Assembly: GCA_945867815.1 (NCBI GenBank)
Contig: CAMBIX010000010.1
Coordinates: 1-64,000 of the forward strand
Direction of reading: 5' to 3'
Length of the DNA stretch: 64,000 nucleotides
DNA from: an uncultured Veillonellaceae bacterium
GTDB taxonomy: Bacteria; Bacillota; Negativicutes; Veillonellales; Veillonellaceae
How positions within the stretch are numbered: the stretch's first letter is position 1; every line of letters starts with the position of its first letter. A program made the translations under genes and the position numbers. The notes under the pieces are model-generated. The model saw only the letters and a program-made list of their open reading frames with translations, made no database searches and had not been told where the DNA came from. Of this stretch, positions 43,541 through 53,182 are shown piece after piece.

Positions 43541-44539
43541 ATGGATGATAGTTGGAGGGACGACAAAAGAATAGCGCGGCTGTTAGCTTGTTTGATGGTG
43601 GTTCTTTTGTTTTTCTTTGTGTCCGCGGTGTATGCCTTGCATCATCATCGATTGCAGGTACAGGCAGAGAATCGAGCGCCTAGGTATGGGGTGGTTCAAT
43701 TAGATAAGGTGGTTCCCAAGAATCCATCGTATGCGGCTTATGAAAAGGCCAAGAAGGAATATGAAGCGATGCAGACGTCTTACATGGTGGAAAGTCAAGA
43801 CTTAAATCGACGCTCGTTAATACAATCTAAGGCCTTGGCTTCGATTGGGGATGCTCAAGGGATTACCAACTCCTTAAATACGGAAATTGCCGCTAAGATG
43901 GATACAAAAAGAGCGGAGCTATTGGTGCCTATTCATGCCAAGCGAGATGAGTTATATAAAAAGTACGAAAATGAGATGATGATTAAACCATCTGCCTTAG
44001 ACTTGCAAATTGTTAATTTACAGTTAGAGATTAACGCGGATGTGCATATGATTCCTCTCAATAAGGAGCAGGTAGCTCAAGTAAAGGCGGATAAGGCGGC
44101 TAAGGAGAAGAAGCTTGAGGAGTTATTGGCCCAACGGAAGCAACCTATTAGTGGCAACGTAAAAGCAATTGAAAAAAAGGTAGCACAGGACTTAGCACCT
44201 ATGTACCAGCAAATGGATAAGGAATGGGCTGCCTATGGTCAGCAACTACGGGAGGAAATGGCTCAGCGGCGGCAAAGTCTTGTGTCAAATCAGATGAAGA
44301 CACAGATTCAAAAGGATGCTTTGCCTAATCCTATGAAGTGGAATTTAGCTTGGTCGAAAAAGTTGTGGGCTAAAAAGGCGGAAGTGGATGCCATGCATGA
44401 ATCGATTTTAGAAGACATTCGTATGCGTGTGGCCGTTATTGCTAAGGAAAAAGGCTTGACTATGGTATGGACTAATACAATGGGGACGGATAAGGACGTT
44501 GTTGATATAACGAATGATGTGTTAGCTACGTATCAGTAA
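43541..44539 (+). CDS. large OmpH/Skp-like protein with N-terminal membrane anchor
   Basis: 332 residues, about twice the Skp length. A charged cytoplasmic start is followed by a transmembrane helix (LLACLMVVLLFFFVSAVYAL, about residues 12-31). Then come the Skp-like first strand YGVVQLDKVV (about 48-57), a long charged coiled coil (about 62-260) and a C-terminal strand region (GLTMVWTNTMGTDKDVVDIT) like that of Skp. The ATG at 43541 has GGAG at a better distance than the one at 43535. Assignment to the OmpH group rests on the ends and context; the middle is only coiled coil. Confidence 0.7.
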   Translation: MDDSWRDDKRIARLLACLMVVLLFFFVSAVYALHHHRLQVQAENRAPRYGVVQLDKVVPKNPSYAAYEKAKKEYEAMQTSYMVESQDLNRRSLIQSKALASIGDAQGITNSLNTEIAAKMDTKRAELLVPIHAKRDELYKKYENEMMIKPSALDLQIVNLQLEINADVHMIPLNKEQVAQVKADKAAKEKKLEELLAQRKQPISGNVKAIEKKVAQDLAPMYQQMDKEWAAYGQQLREEMAQRRQSLVSNQMKTQIQKDALPNPMKWNLAWSKKLWAKKAEVDAMHESILEDIRMRVAVIAKEKGLTMVWTNTMGTDKDVVDITNDVLATYQ

Positions 44540-44664
44540 GGTATATAGAACTTCATTTCCTCTTAATAGAAGGTTTGTAAACTTAGCAATTATAAACTAG
44601 GTATATAAAAATAGTAAGAATAAGTATATAATAGTAAGCGAATTTTTTGTAAGGAGACAGAATA

Positions 44665-45153
44665 ATGACAAAAACAATAAAACGGGTCGTATTAGGCGCA
44701 TTAATGGTATCTTCTCTTGGTTTATTAGCTGGCTGTGGATCACAGAATAATGTAGGGGTTGTTGATTATGCAACGATTGCCCAGCAAAGTCAGAAGGGCC
44801 AAGACTTAAATAAGCAGATTGCAGCAGAACAGCAGAAGATTGAACAGCAAGTTAATGAACAGATGGTTAATGCGGATGAACAGCAGCAACAGCAAATTCA
44901 GGCTAAGGCTCAGCAGGAATTTACAACTTATGCTTCTTCCGTAAATAAACAATTCCAGCAGGACGTGGAAAAGACAGTTAAGGAAATTGCTGCCGAAAAG
45001 AAATTAAATGTCGTTCTTGTTAAGGGCGCTGTTGTTGAAGGTGGTACGGATATTACAGAAGATGTGTTAGATAAGATGGGTAAGGCTAAGACAGCTACAC
45101 CGGCACAGGGGCAAGGACAGAACCAAGGTCAAGAACAACAGGCTAGTAATTAA
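44665..45153 (+). CDS. OmpH/Skp-like lipoprotein
   Basis: 162 residues with a lipobox LLAGC (acylated Cys24), so it is anchored to a membrane by lipid. The mature part is Skp-like: NVGVVDYATIAQQSQKGQDL, a Gln-rich coiled-coil hairpin (about 45-95), and a final strand LNVVLVKGAVVEGGTDITED (about 112-131). The tail is Gly/Gln-rich. A -10-like TATAAT at 44627-44632 suggests its own promoter. RBS AAGGAGA. Third Skp-like gene in a row, followed by lpxD, the same skp-lpxD order seen in Proteobacteria. Confidence 0.82.
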   Translation: MTKTIKRVVLGALMVSSLGLLAGCGSQNNVGVVDYATIAQQSQKGQDLNKQIAAEQQKIEQQVNEQMVNADEQQQQQIQAKAQQEFTTYASSVNKQFQQDVEKTVKEIAAEKKLNVVLVKGAVVEGGTDITEDVLDKMGKAKTATPAQGQGQNQGQEQQASN

Positions 45154-45188
45154 TAAGTGAAACCGAGAAATAGGAAGGGGCGTTTCTT

Positions 45189-46232
45189 TTGAAGTATACA
45201 GTAAAAGAATTAGCAGCTAAGATAGACGGTCAAGTTATCGGTGATGATAAGGCCGTTATTGAAGAGACTAGAGGGTTGACGCAGGCTACAGCTCATTCTA
45301 TTTCCTTTGCTGTAGGAGAGTTCTTAGATCATTTGGCAGAAGTAAAAACAGCCGGTGCCGTTGTCGTAGAAAAAGCGGTACCAGAAGCGGCGGTAACGCA
45401 GATTGTAGTTGAAAATGCTAAGGCTGCTTTTGCTCAAATCTTAGAATTATTCCATCCACCAGTGGCCTTTCCTAAGGGAATTCATGAAACAGCGATTATT
45501 GGTAAAAATGTAACCATGGGTAAGAATGTAACCGTTGGTCCTTACTGTGTTATTTATGATAATGCGGTTATCGGAGATAATGTTACTTTACATGCTTATG
45601 TCTATGTTGGCCATAATGTACAGATAGGTGACGATTCTACCTTGTATGCGGGAGCTATTGTTCATCAAAATTGCCGTCTTGGTAAACGCGTAGTCCTTCG
45701 TGCCAAAGCGGTTATTGGCGGAGAAGGTTTTGGCTTTGCTACAGAACATGGAGAACATACCCATATTCCTCAAGTCGGTAATGTTGTTTTGGAAGATGAT
45801 GTTGAAGTAGGTTCCTGCTCTTGTATTGATAGTGCTATGATGGGATCTACCTTGGTACGGCGTGGTACTAAAATAGATAATTTAGTACAGTTAGGCCATA
45901 ATGTAGAAATCGGAGAAGATTGTTTCTTAATCTCTCAGGTAGGTATTGCTGGCAGTACTAAATGTGGTAACCACGTTATTTTTGCAGGGCAGACGGGTTG
46001 CGCTGGGCATGTAGAAATTGGAGATAATGTTACCTTTGCTGGTAAGACAGGGATTACTGGTAATGTGCCATCCAATACGGTCTATGCTGGTTATCCAATG
46101 CGCCCTCATAAGGAATGGTTGAAGTTGTCTGCTTATGAAACTCGTTTGCCAGATATGGCTAAGACCATTCGCCGTTTAGAAAAACAAGTAGCGGCTCTAC
46201 AGGCTCAATTAGATAAAATGGCTGATAAATAG
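45189..46232 (+). CDS. lpxD: UDP-3-O-acylglucosamine N-acyltransferase
   Basis: 347 residues; adds the second hydroxyacyl chain in lipid A synthesis. The N-terminal uridine-binding domain (YTVKELAAKIDGQVIGDD, about 3-20, through about 100) is followed by left-handed beta-helix hexapeptide repeats (IIGKNVTMGKNVTVGPYCVI and on). The catalytic His lies in NLVQLGHNVEIGEDC (about residue 237). A C-terminal helix ends RRLEKQVAALQAQLDKM. The start is TTG, with GGAAGGGG before it. It opens the lipid A part of the block. Confidence 0.95.
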   Translation: MKYTVKELAAKIDGQVIGDDKAVIEETRGLTQATAHSISFAVGEFLDHLAEVKTAGAVVVEKAVPEAAVTQIVVENAKAAFAQILELFHPPVAFPKGIHETAIIGKNVTMGKNVTVGPYCVIYDNAVIGDNVTLHAYVYVGHNVQIGDDSTLYAGAIVHQNCRLGKRVVLRAKAVIGGEGFGFATEHGEHTHIPQVGNVVLEDDVEVGSCSCIDSAMMGSTLVRRGTKIDNLVQLGHNVEIGEDCFLISQVGIAGSTKCGNHVIFAGQTGCAGHVEIGDNVTFAGKTGITGNVPSNTVYAGYPMRPHKEWLKLSAYETRLPDMAKTIRRLEKQVAALQAQLDKMADK

Positions 46233-46252
46233 GTAGAGGAGTTAGTACTTGT

Positions 46253-47173
46253 ATGGGATATACGTTCTTACGGTGTTTTAGTAAATTTATTTGTTGCCTG
46301 CCTCATGGTTTGCAATATGCAATAGGTGGCTTTTTAGGACGGCTTATGTGGTGTATATTGCCGCCCAAACGTAAACGCTTAGCAATCGGACAGATTTTAT
46401 TTTGTAAAATTACAGATGATAAAAAGGAAGCTCACCGTATAGCTAGGGCTAGTGTCGTGCGCTTAGGCTATATGCTTATTGATGTGCTTCGCTATCCACA
46501 AATACGTAATGGGGCCTACAAAGATATGGTTGAGTGGCATGGCCGGCACTATTTGGATGAAGCTAAGGCGGCTGGCAAAGGGGCTGTTCTTACGGCCTTA
46601 CATAGCGGTAACTGGGAGCTCTTAGGTGGAGTCTTAGCCTCAGAAGGGTATCCACTTATCTCTGTAGCCATGCAGCAAAATGGTGGAGCCGACCGCTTTA
46701 TTAATGACTATCGAGAACTCATGCATCAGCATGTGACTTATAAGTTTAGTACGAGAGAATTAATCAAAGAATTAAATGCAGGATCCTTTATGGGGCTTAT
46801 TATGGATCAGGATCCAGGTGATAAAGGCATGTTAGTCCCTTTCTTCGGTTATGAAACCTTAACACCGGTAGGACCGGCAGCTATGAGCCGCATGAAAGGG
46901 ATTCCCATAATGAATGTGACCATTCATTATGATCCAGCCAAAAAGAAACATGTTATTATTGTTAATCCACCTTTTTATGCAGAAAAGACAAAGGATAAGA
47001 AACGGGATTTATTGGTAACCTTAACGGCTCTTAATGAGTGGTTAGAAGATCATATTCGTCGCTATCCGGAAGATTGGTTTTGGATGCATAACCGTTGGAA
47101 ATGGACTCGTCGTTACTATCAAGGCAAGATAGAAATACCGCCAGATATGATGGATGACCCACGTTTAAAATAG
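46253..47173 (+). CDS. LpxL/HtrB-family lipid A acyltransferase (first copy)
   Basis: 306 residues of the LABLAT acyltransferase family. One N-terminal membrane helix; catalytic H-x4-E in ALHSGNWELLGG (about residues 118-129); then MDQDPGDKGMLVPFFG (about 181-196) and the C-terminal EDWFWMHNRWKW. It adds a secondary acyl chain to Kdo-lipid A in E. coli; which chain here is unknown. It lies between lpxD and lpxC, and a second copy sits at 59404. RBS AGAGGAG is upstream at moderate distance. Confidence 0.88.
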   Translation: MGYTFLRCFSKFICCLPHGLQYAIGGFLGRLMWCILPPKRKRLAIGQILFCKITDDKKEAHRIARASVVRLGYMLIDVLRYPQIRNGAYKDMVEWHGRHYLDEAKAAGKGAVLTALHSGNWELLGGVLASEGYPLISVAMQQNGGADRFINDYRELMHQHVTYKFSTRELIKELNAGSFMGLIMDQDPGDKGMLVPFFGYETLTPVGPAAMSRMKGIPIMNVTIHYDPAKKKHVIIVNPPFYAEKTKDKKRDLLVTLTALNEWLEDHIRRYPEDWFWMHNRWKWTRRYYQGKIEIPPDMMDDPRLK

Positions 47174-47179
47174 GCAAGG

Positions 47180-47209
47180 TTGTCTAATGAGGCTTATTTA
47201 CGGTATAAT
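47180..47209 (+). promoter_or_regulatory. promoter of the lpxC-fabZ-lpxA transcript
   Basis: TTGTCT (47180-47185) and TATAAT (47204-47209), spacer 18 bp, within the 91-nt gap before lpxC. Confidence 0.65.
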
Positions 47210-47264
47210 AGATGATAAGTGATAAATAATCCTTAGTAATAGAGCAAGAGAAAGGAGGCCCTTC

Positions 47265-48104
47265 GTGAGCGAGAAACAACGGAGTATTAAAGAATCCGTT
47301 CAATACGAAGGTATAGGACTCCATAGTGGACGACCGGTTAGGATGATATTAAAACCGGCGCCAGCTAATACAGGTATTGTCTTTGTTAGAACTGATTTAT
47401 CGGGCAGACCATCGGTAAAGGCAGCTATAGAAAATGTAACAAGTACTATGCGGGCGACAACTTTAGAAAAAGGGGCGGCCAAGGTATCTACCGTAGAGCA
47501 TTTATTGGCTGCTTTTTATGGCATGCGCATAGATAATTGTATTGTTGAGTTAAATTTTCAGGAGCCCCCTGTTGGTGATGGTAGTGCAGCTGTTTTTGTT
47601 GATTTAATGAAACAGGCTGGTATCGTTGAGTTAGAGGCTGAACGCACAATTTGTTATATTAAGCAAAGTCATGCTATTTACGATAATGAAGGACAGCGTT
47701 TTATTTTGATACTACCTTATGATGGTTTGCGCTTGACGTATACATCCATTAATAGCCATCCCATGCTAGGTAAACAATTTGAAGATTTTATTGTTACAGA
47801 TAAGGTCTTTGAAGAAGATATTAGCAGGGCTCGTACCATTGGCTTTATGAAGGAAATTGAACAATTACAGGCTATGGGACTTGCTAAGGGCGGTAATTTA
47901 GAGAATTGCATTGTTTATGATGATACTACTTGTTTATCTAAGCTGCGGTTTGATGATGAGTTAGTTCGTCATAAAATGTTAGATATATTAGGTGATTTAT
48001 TTTTATTAGGACCAATTCGAGGGCATATTATTGCTTTGAATTCCAGTCATGAGTTAAATTCTCGCTTGTCATGGGATATACGTAAAGAACTAGGGGAGAT
48101 ATAA
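47265..48104 (+). CDS. lpxC: UDP-3-O-acyl-N-acetylglucosamine deacetylase
   Basis: 279 residues; zinc deacetylase, the committed step of lipid A synthesis. The first motif is [18 protein letters not shown] (the His is a zinc ligand), then PVGDGSA, with second-domain ligands in [16 protein letters not shown] and the catalytic [13 protein letters not shown]. The length is short compared with E. coli (305) but complete. The start is GTG with AAAGGAGG upstream. It is followed after one base by fabZ. Confidence 0.95.
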   Translation: MSEKQRSIKESVQYEGIGLHSGRPVRMILKPAPANTGIVFVRTDLSGRPSVKAAIENVTSTMRATTLEKGAAKVSTVEHLLAAFYGMRIDNCIVELNFQEPPVGDGSAAVFVDLMKQAGIVELEAERTICYIKQSHAIYDNEGQRFILILPYDGLRLTYTSINSHPMLGKQFEDFIVTDKVFEEDISRARTIGFMKEIEQLQAMGLAKGGNLENCIVYDDTTCLSKLRFDDELVRHKMLDILGDLFLLGPIRGHIIALNSSHELNSRLSWDIRKELGEI

Positions 48105-48105
48105 A

Positions 48106-48543
48106 ATGATCGTAACAATTGAAGAGATTATGGAAATTTTGCCACATCGTTACCCGATGTTGTTGGTTGATAAAATCATTGACATTGATCCAATGAAGTC
48201 GGCGGTAGGTATTAAAAATGTTACTTTTAATGAACCCTTCTTTCAAGGCCATTTCCCAGGCAAGCCAGTTATGCCAGGTGTTTTAATTACGGAAGCTATT
48301 GCTCAAGTGGGGGGCATTTGCTTGCTATATCCAGAAGAAAACCGTGGCTTGATTCCATTGTTTACAGGTATTGATAAAGTACGTTTTCGTCGTCCTGTAA
48401 CACCAGGCGATACTATGCGTATGGAAGCTAATATTGTTAAGATTAAAGGCAAAATGGGTAAGGTTGAAGGTCGTGCCTTTGTTAATGACCAGTTAGCTGC
48501 CAGTGGTGAATACATGTTTGCCTTGATGGAGGCTAAAAAATAA
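48106..48543 (+). CDS. fabZ: 3-hydroxyacyl-ACP dehydratase
   Basis: 145 residues; hot-dog fold enzyme of fatty acid elongation. [13 protein letters not shown] at the N-terminus, catalytic His in [16 protein letters not shown] and Glu in TEAIAQVGG. It competes with LpxA for hydroxyacyl-ACP, so its place between lpxC and lpxA balances phospholipid against lipid A. It is one base after lpxC. Confidence 0.96.
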   Translation: MIVTIEEIMEILPHRYPMLLVDKIIDIDPMKSAVGIKNVTFNEPFFQGHFPGKPVMPGVLITEAIAQVGGICLLYPEENRGLIPLFTGIDKVRFRRPVTPGDTMRMEANIVKIKGKMGKVEGRAFVNDQLAASGEYMFALMEAKK

Positions 48544-48583
48544 GAGTACATTGATTCACCTAAATGAGTAAGGAGTGACCGTA

Positions 48584-49402
48584 ATGATAGTGGTTGGTAT
48601 GGAGAACGCGACATCCAATATACATAGTTCGGCCGTCATCCATCCGGACGCACAGTTAGGCAAAGATGTCATCGTAGGCCCAGGAGCGGTAATCGGTGAA
48701 CATGTTGTTATTGGTGACGGCACTAAAATTGGGGCTAATGTAGTTGTAGGTGGTTGGACAACAATTGGTAAACGATGCGAATTGTATCCAGGCGCTTCTG
48801 TTGGACTTGAACCGCAGGATTTGAAGTTTAAAGGCGAAAAGAGCTTTTGTTATATTGGTGATGAGACTGTACTACGTGAATATGTTACTGTTAGTCGGGC
48901 TACCGGCGAAGGGGAAGAAACGCGTATTGGTAATAATTGTCTATTCCAAGCTTGTACTCATGTAGCTCATAACTGCCAGGTCGGTAATAATGTTATTATG
49001 AGTAATTGTGCTGGACTAGCAGGACATGTGGTTGTAGAAGACCGCGTAGTTATTGGCGGTATTGCAGGGGTTCATCAATTTGTAAAAATTGGACGTAATG
49101 CTATGGTTGGTGGTATGTCCAAGGTCGTACAGGATATTCCCCCTTATGTAATTGCTGATGGACAGCCAGCACGAGTTATTGGACTAAATTCGGTTGGTCT
49201 ATCTCGGGCTGGTATATCAGAAAATGTACGACATGATTTAAAAACAGCCTTTCGCATTATTTATCGGTCTGGGTTTAGTTTATCACGGGCTATTGAAGAA
49301 ATGGAAATGCAATTGGACGCATCACCGGAAATTGACAATCTCTTGCGCTTCCTGCGTAATGCGGATCGTGGTATTATGCGTACACGCGTACGGAGAGATT
49401 AA
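48584..49402 (+). CDS. lpxA: UDP-N-acetylglucosamine acyltransferase
   Basis: 272 residues; first acylation of UDP-GlcNAc in lipid A synthesis. Hexapeptide beta-helix repeats run from [20 protein letters not shown] to about residue 190, with the catalytic His in [12 protein letters not shown] (about 125-136). The helical C-terminal domain starts at VGLSRAGIS. The ATG at 48584 has AAGGAG 9 nt before it, so the earlier reading from 48575 is not needed. Confidence 0.95.
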   Translation: MIVVGMENATSNIHSSAVIHPDAQLGKDVIVGPGAVIGEHVVIGDGTKIGANVVVGGWTTIGKRCELYPGASVGLEPQDLKFKGEKSFCYIGDETVLREYVTVSRATGEGEETRIGNNCLFQACTHVAHNCQVGNNVIMSNCAGLAGHVVVEDRVVIGGIAGVHQFVKIGRNAMVGGMSKVVQDIPPYVIADGQPARVIGLNSVGLSRAGISENVRHDLKTAFRIIYRSGFSLSRAIEEMEMQLDASPEIDNLLRFLRNADRGIMRTRVRRD

Positions 49403-49409
49403 TACGAGG

Positions 49410-49453
49410 AGCCTTGCCTTGTCATTCTCAGGATGATGAGGAAGGCTTTTTTT
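49410..49453 (+). terminator. terminator or attenuator between lpxA and lpxI
   Basis: AGCCTTGCCTTGTCAT (49410-49425) pairs, with one bulge, with ATGATGAGGAAGGCT (49433-49447), followed by a seven-T run (49447-49453). It stands inside what would otherwise be one lpx operon and covers the upstream ATG at 49433, supporting the lpxI start at 49475. Confidence 0.8.
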
Positions 49454-49474
49454 ATAGGTATGGGAAAGGATTTA

Positions 49475-50290
49475 ATGAGTATGGCAAAAGTAGGACTGAT
49501 TGCTGGTGTAGGTAATTTACCAGTAGAATTTATGCGAGCTGCCCAGCATGAAGGCTATGAAGTCGTGGTTATTGCCGTATTGCCAACTGTGGCGCCAGAA
49601 CTTAAGGCAGAAGCTGATGCCTATTATGAAATTCATGTAGCTAAGCTAAATAAAATATTAAAGACTCTTCATAAGGAAGGTATTACGGAAGTGACCTTTC
49701 TGGGGAAAGTAACAAAAGAGCTGCTCTTTAAGGGTTTAGTCATGCCAGACCTGCGAGCTTTGAAGGTCTTAAATCGTTTGCGGAATCGTAAGGATGATAC
49801 GATTATGTTGGCTATTGTAGAAGAACTTCATAAGGAAGGCATTCAAGTAGCTGACCAGACTATTTATATGAAGTCACTTATGCCTAAGGCCGGTGTACTG
49901 ACTAAGAAGGCACCTAATCAAGAAGAACTTGATGACATTCAATTCGGTTTCGCTGTGGCCAAGCAGATGGGCGCTTTAGATATAGGACAAACAGTGGTTG
50001 TCAAACATAAGGCGGTTATGGCTATTGAAGCTATCGAAGGAACAGATGCCTGTATTCGTCGAGGGGGGCAATTAGGCCGGGGACAAGCCGTTGTCGTTAA
50101 GACAGCGAAGCCAGAACAAGATGTACGGTTTGATGTGCCCGCTGTAGGTTTGACTACCTTGCAGTCTATGATTGATGGTGGTTGCAGTGTGCTAGCTATG
50201 GAAGCGGAACGGACGATTTTTGTAGAGCAGGACGCTGTATTAGAGCTGGCTAATAAGAAGGGCATCGTTATTTGTGCCGTGAATGAATAA
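49475..50290 (+). CDS. lpxI: UDP-2,3-diacylglucosamine diphosphatase LpxI
   Basis: 271 residues of the DUF1009/LpxI family; hydrolyses UDP-2,3-diacylglucosamine to lipid X. It replaces the unrelated LpxH of E. coli, of which there is no sign here. N-terminal VGLIAGVGNLPVEFMRAAQ, middle TEVTFLGKVTKELLFKG, and C-terminal IEGTDACIRRGGQLG plus FDVPAVGLTTLQSMIDGGCS are typical. The ATG at 49475 follows AAAGGA; 49433 would overlap a terminator. Confidence 0.93.
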   Translation: MSMAKVGLIAGVGNLPVEFMRAAQHEGYEVVVIAVLPTVAPELKAEADAYYEIHVAKLNKILKTLHKEGITEVTFLGKVTKELLFKGLVMPDLRALKVLNRLRNRKDDTIMLAIVEELHKEGIQVADQTIYMKSLMPKAGVLTKKAPNQEELDDIQFGFAVAKQMGALDIGQTVVVKHKAVMAIEAIEGTDACIRRGGQLGRGQAVVVKTAKPEQDVRFDVPAVGLTTLQSMIDGGCSVLAMEAERTIFVEQDAVLELANKKGIVICAVNE

Positions 50291-50310
50291 GAATTAGAGA
50301 AAGGATTATC

Positions 50311-51465
50311 ATGAAGATTATGTTTTCAGCTGGGGAAGCGTCAGGTGATATTCATGCATCTCGTGTGGCTCGTGAATTAAAAGCGCTCTATCCAGATGTG
50401 TCTATGTTTGGCATGGGCGGCGATTTGATGGCAGACGCTGGCGTTGACATTATTTATGATATTAAAAATCTAGGCTATATTGGATTTGTAGAGATTCTTA
50501 AGGCTCTGCCTTTTTTCTTTAAGCTTCGGTCTATGTTAAAAGAGGCCATGATTAAGGAAAAACCAGACGTGCTTGTTTGTGTGGATTATCCTGGTTTTAA
50601 TATGAAGCTGGCTAAGGTAGCTTACGAATTAGGCATTCCGGTTGTTTATTATATTGCTCCTAGCATTTGGGTATGGCACAAGAGCCGCGGTAAGGATATT
50701 GCTAAGTATGTAAAACGGGTTATTTCTATTTTTCCCTTTGAAGCTAAGGCGTATAGAGAATTTAATGTTGATGTAGATTTTGTGGGGCATCCCCTCTTAG
50801 ATATTGTTAAGCCGGAATTAACAAAAGAAGAGACCTATGAATATTTTCACATGGACCAAGAGGCTTGTAACATCCTTCTTATGCCAGGTAGCCGCAAGCA
50901 GGAGATTAGCTCTCTTTTAGATACGATGCTCAGTGCAGCAAAGCATTTTCTTCAGACGCATCCGTCAGCTCATTTCTATCTGCCAAGAGCTCATACTATT
51001 AGTCGAGAGGAATTGCAGGCTATTCTTGCTAAGCATCCAGAGGTAGGGGTGACGATTACGGAAGATCATACCTATGATTTAATGCAGGTCTGTAAAGCGT
51101 GCTTGGCGGCTTCTGGAACCGCGACCTTGGAGACGGCACTTATGGATTTGCCGACGGTACTCTTGTATCGGGTGGCATCGCTCACTTATTGGATAGCCCG
51201 TTTAATTGTCCATGTAAAGTGGGTTGGCTTGCCCAATATTGTAGCAGGGCGGGAAGTGATTCCGGAATTAATCCAAGATGCTGTCAGTCCAGACAACGTA
51301 TATAAGCATTTGACCGCGATTATTGATGATACAGATAGATATAAACAAATGAAAGATGATTTACTCGAAGTGCGTAAGGCGCTAGGCCAATCTGGTGCAG
51401 TACGGCGGGTAGCTCAAAGTATTGCCGAGATTGCCCGTAGGGAGGATACGCATGGGAAGTTATAA
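50311..51465 (+). CDS. lpxB: lipid A disaccharide synthase
   Basis: 384 residues; joins UDP-diacylglucosamine and lipid X. A GT-B fold glycosyltransferase with AGEASGDIHASRVARELK (about residues 7-24), YYIAPSIWVWHKSRGKDI (about 112-129), LLMPGSRKQEI (about 191-201) and ASGTATLETALM (about 268-279). RBS AAAGGA. Its end overlaps the msbA start by 14 nt, coupling synthesis and flipping of lipid A. Confidence 0.95.
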   Translation: MKIMFSAGEASGDIHASRVARELKALYPDVSMFGMGGDLMADAGVDIIYDIKNLGYIGFVEILKALPFFFKLRSMLKEAMIKEKPDVLVCVDYPGFNMKLAKVAYELGIPVVYYIAPSIWVWHKSRGKDIAKYVKRVISIFPFEAKAYREFNVDVDFVGHPLLDIVKPELTKEETYEYFHMDQEACNILLMPGSRKQEISSLLDTMLSAAKHFLQTHPSAHFYLPRAHTISREELQAILAKHPEVGVTITEDHTYDLMQVCKACLAASGTATLETALMDLPTVLLYRVASLTYWIARLIVHVKWVGLPNIVAGREVIPELIQDAVSPDNVYKHLTAIIDDTDRYKQMKDDLLEVRKALGQSGAVRRVAQSIAEIARREDTHGKL

Positions 51466-53179
51466 ACGTTTATTGTTATTTGTAAAACCCTATGGTTTTA
51501 CTTTAGCTTTTGGCTTAATTTGTATGATTGTAGCGGCGGCAGCCTATTTGATTGTCCCTTGGCTTATTAAAGACGTTGTTAACAAGGTGTTACAGGCAAA
51601 AGATTTAGCTACTCTAAATTTAATCGTCATTGCTATTTTGGCGGTTTTCTTAGTGCGTGGCTTTGCGACCTATGGACAGACCTATACAATGCAATATGTA
51701 GGCCAACGGGTCATTATTGATTTGCGGGAGACCTTGTTTAAACACCTACAAAAGTTAGATCAAGCCTATTTTGACCGTCGGCAGACGGGGGTTATTATGA
51801 GTAATCTAACTAATGACGTAGGTGCTCTGCAGTCAGCCATTGTAGATAACTTGATTGCCATGATTACCGAAGGAGTTACTCTGATTGGATCCTTGGTATC
51901 TATGATTGTTTTAGATTGGCGGTTGACGTTAGTCACCTTAATTATTGTACCTGTTGTATTAGGTATTATTAATATCTTTGGTAAACGCCTTCGTTTAGCT
52001 GGTCATGATGTGCAAGGACGTATTGCTGATATTACGGCTCTCTTGCAGGAAACGGTGTCCGGCATGCGCATTGTTCGCTCCTTTGCTCGCGAAAATTATG
52101 AAGTAAAGCGTTTTGAAAATGTTAATCAGGAGAACTTCCAAGCTGTTATGAAGGCTACGCGGTTGACCAGTTTATTGAGTCCAATGGTTGAATTCTCAGC
52201 CGCTATCGCTGTAGCGGTTATCTTATGGTATGGTGGATATTCGGTTGTAAAAGGCATGATTAGTGCCGGTGCTTTAATTGCTTTTTTAATTTATGCGATT
52301 AACTTGTCTAATCCAGTTAAGCGCTTAAGTCAGGTATATGGGAATATTCAAAAGGCTATGGCAGCTGGTGATCGTGTTTTTGCTATTTTAGATACGCAGC
52401 CAACCGTAAAAGAAAAAGCAGATGCCATTACTTTACCAGAAGTTAAGGGACGCGTTAAATTTGATCATGTTAGTTTCTCTTATGACGGAGAAAAGAATGC
52501 CCTACATGAAATGGATTTAGATATACCAGCTGGTTCTATGACGGCGATTGTGGGGCCGTCGGGAGCTGGTAAAACGACAATTGCTAATCTAATCCCTCGC
52601 TTTTATGATGTAACTGGTGGTACACTGTATGTAGACGATTACGATGTACGGGATGTTACCTTTGCATCTTTGCGTGGACAAATTGGGGTTGTGCCGCAGG
52701 AAACCGTTCTTTTCAATGCGTCTGTTAAGCAGAATATTTTGTATGGGCGCTTAGATGCCAGTGACGAAGAAGTTTATGCAGCAGCTAAGGCGGCCAATGC
52801 CTTAGAATTTATTGAACGCATGCCTCTAGGTATGGAGACCATTATTGGGGAACGAGGCAATGCTTTATCTGGGGGGCAACGTCAGCGTATTTCTATTGCG
52901 CGGGCTATTTTGAAAGATCCTAAGATTTTGATTTTAGATGAAGCGACTTCCGCACTGGATACAGAAAGTGAAAAACTAGTACAAGAAGCATTGGACAGAC
53001 TTTTGAAAAATCGGACGGCTATTGTTATTGCCCATCGTTTGAGTACGATTAAGGATGCCGATCGTATTGTCGTTTTACAGCAAGGGCGTATTGAAGAAAT
53101 CGGTACGCATGAAGAATTAATGCAGCATGGTGGTACCTATAAGCATTTGTATTCCATTCAATTTGCAAGTAAAGGGTAA
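51452..53179 (+). CDS. msbA: MsbA-type lipid A flippase (ABC exporter)
   Basis: 575 residues, a half-transporter: six transmembrane helices (about 1-310), then a nucleotide-binding domain with Walker A VGPSGAGKTTIANL, signature LSGGQRQRISIARAI, Walker B ILILDEATSALD and the switch AHRLSTI. Homodimers flip lipid A-core across the inner membrane. The ATG at 51452 follows AGGGAGGAT. The position after lpxB and before waaA strongly favours MsbA over a generic drug exporter. Confidence 0.92.
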   Translation: MGSYKRLLLFVKPYGFTLAFGLICMIVAAAAYLIVPWLIKDVVNKVLQAKDLATLNLIVIAILAVFLVRGFATYGQTYTMQYVGQRVIIDLRETLFKHLQKLDQAYFDRRQTGVIMSNLTNDVGALQSAIVDNLIAMITEGVTLIGSLVSMIVLDWRLTLVTLIIVPVVLGIINIFGKRLRLAGHDVQGRIADITALLQETVSGMRIVRSFARENYEVKRFENVNQENFQAVMKATRLTSLLSPMVEFSAAIAVAVILWYGGYSVVKGMISAGALIAFLIYAINLSNPVKRLSQVYGNIQKAMAAGDRVFAILDTQPTVKEKADAITLPEVKGRVKFDHVSFSYDGEKNALHEMDLDIPAGSMTAIVGPSGAGKTTIANLIPRFYDVTGGTLYVDDYDVRDVTFASLRGQIGVVPQETVLFNASVKQNILYGRLDASDEEVYAAAKAANALEFIERMPLGMETIIGERGNALSGGQRQRISIARAILKDPKILILDEATSALDTESEKLVQEALDRLLKNRTAIVIAHRLSTIKDADRIVVLQQGRIEEIGTHEELMQHGGTYKHLYSIQFASKG

Positions 53180-53182
53180 TTT

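Noticed and set aside
51099-51305. Second plus-strand frame inside lpxB
   Set aside because: An out-of-frame shadow; lpxB motifs run through this region in the other frame.
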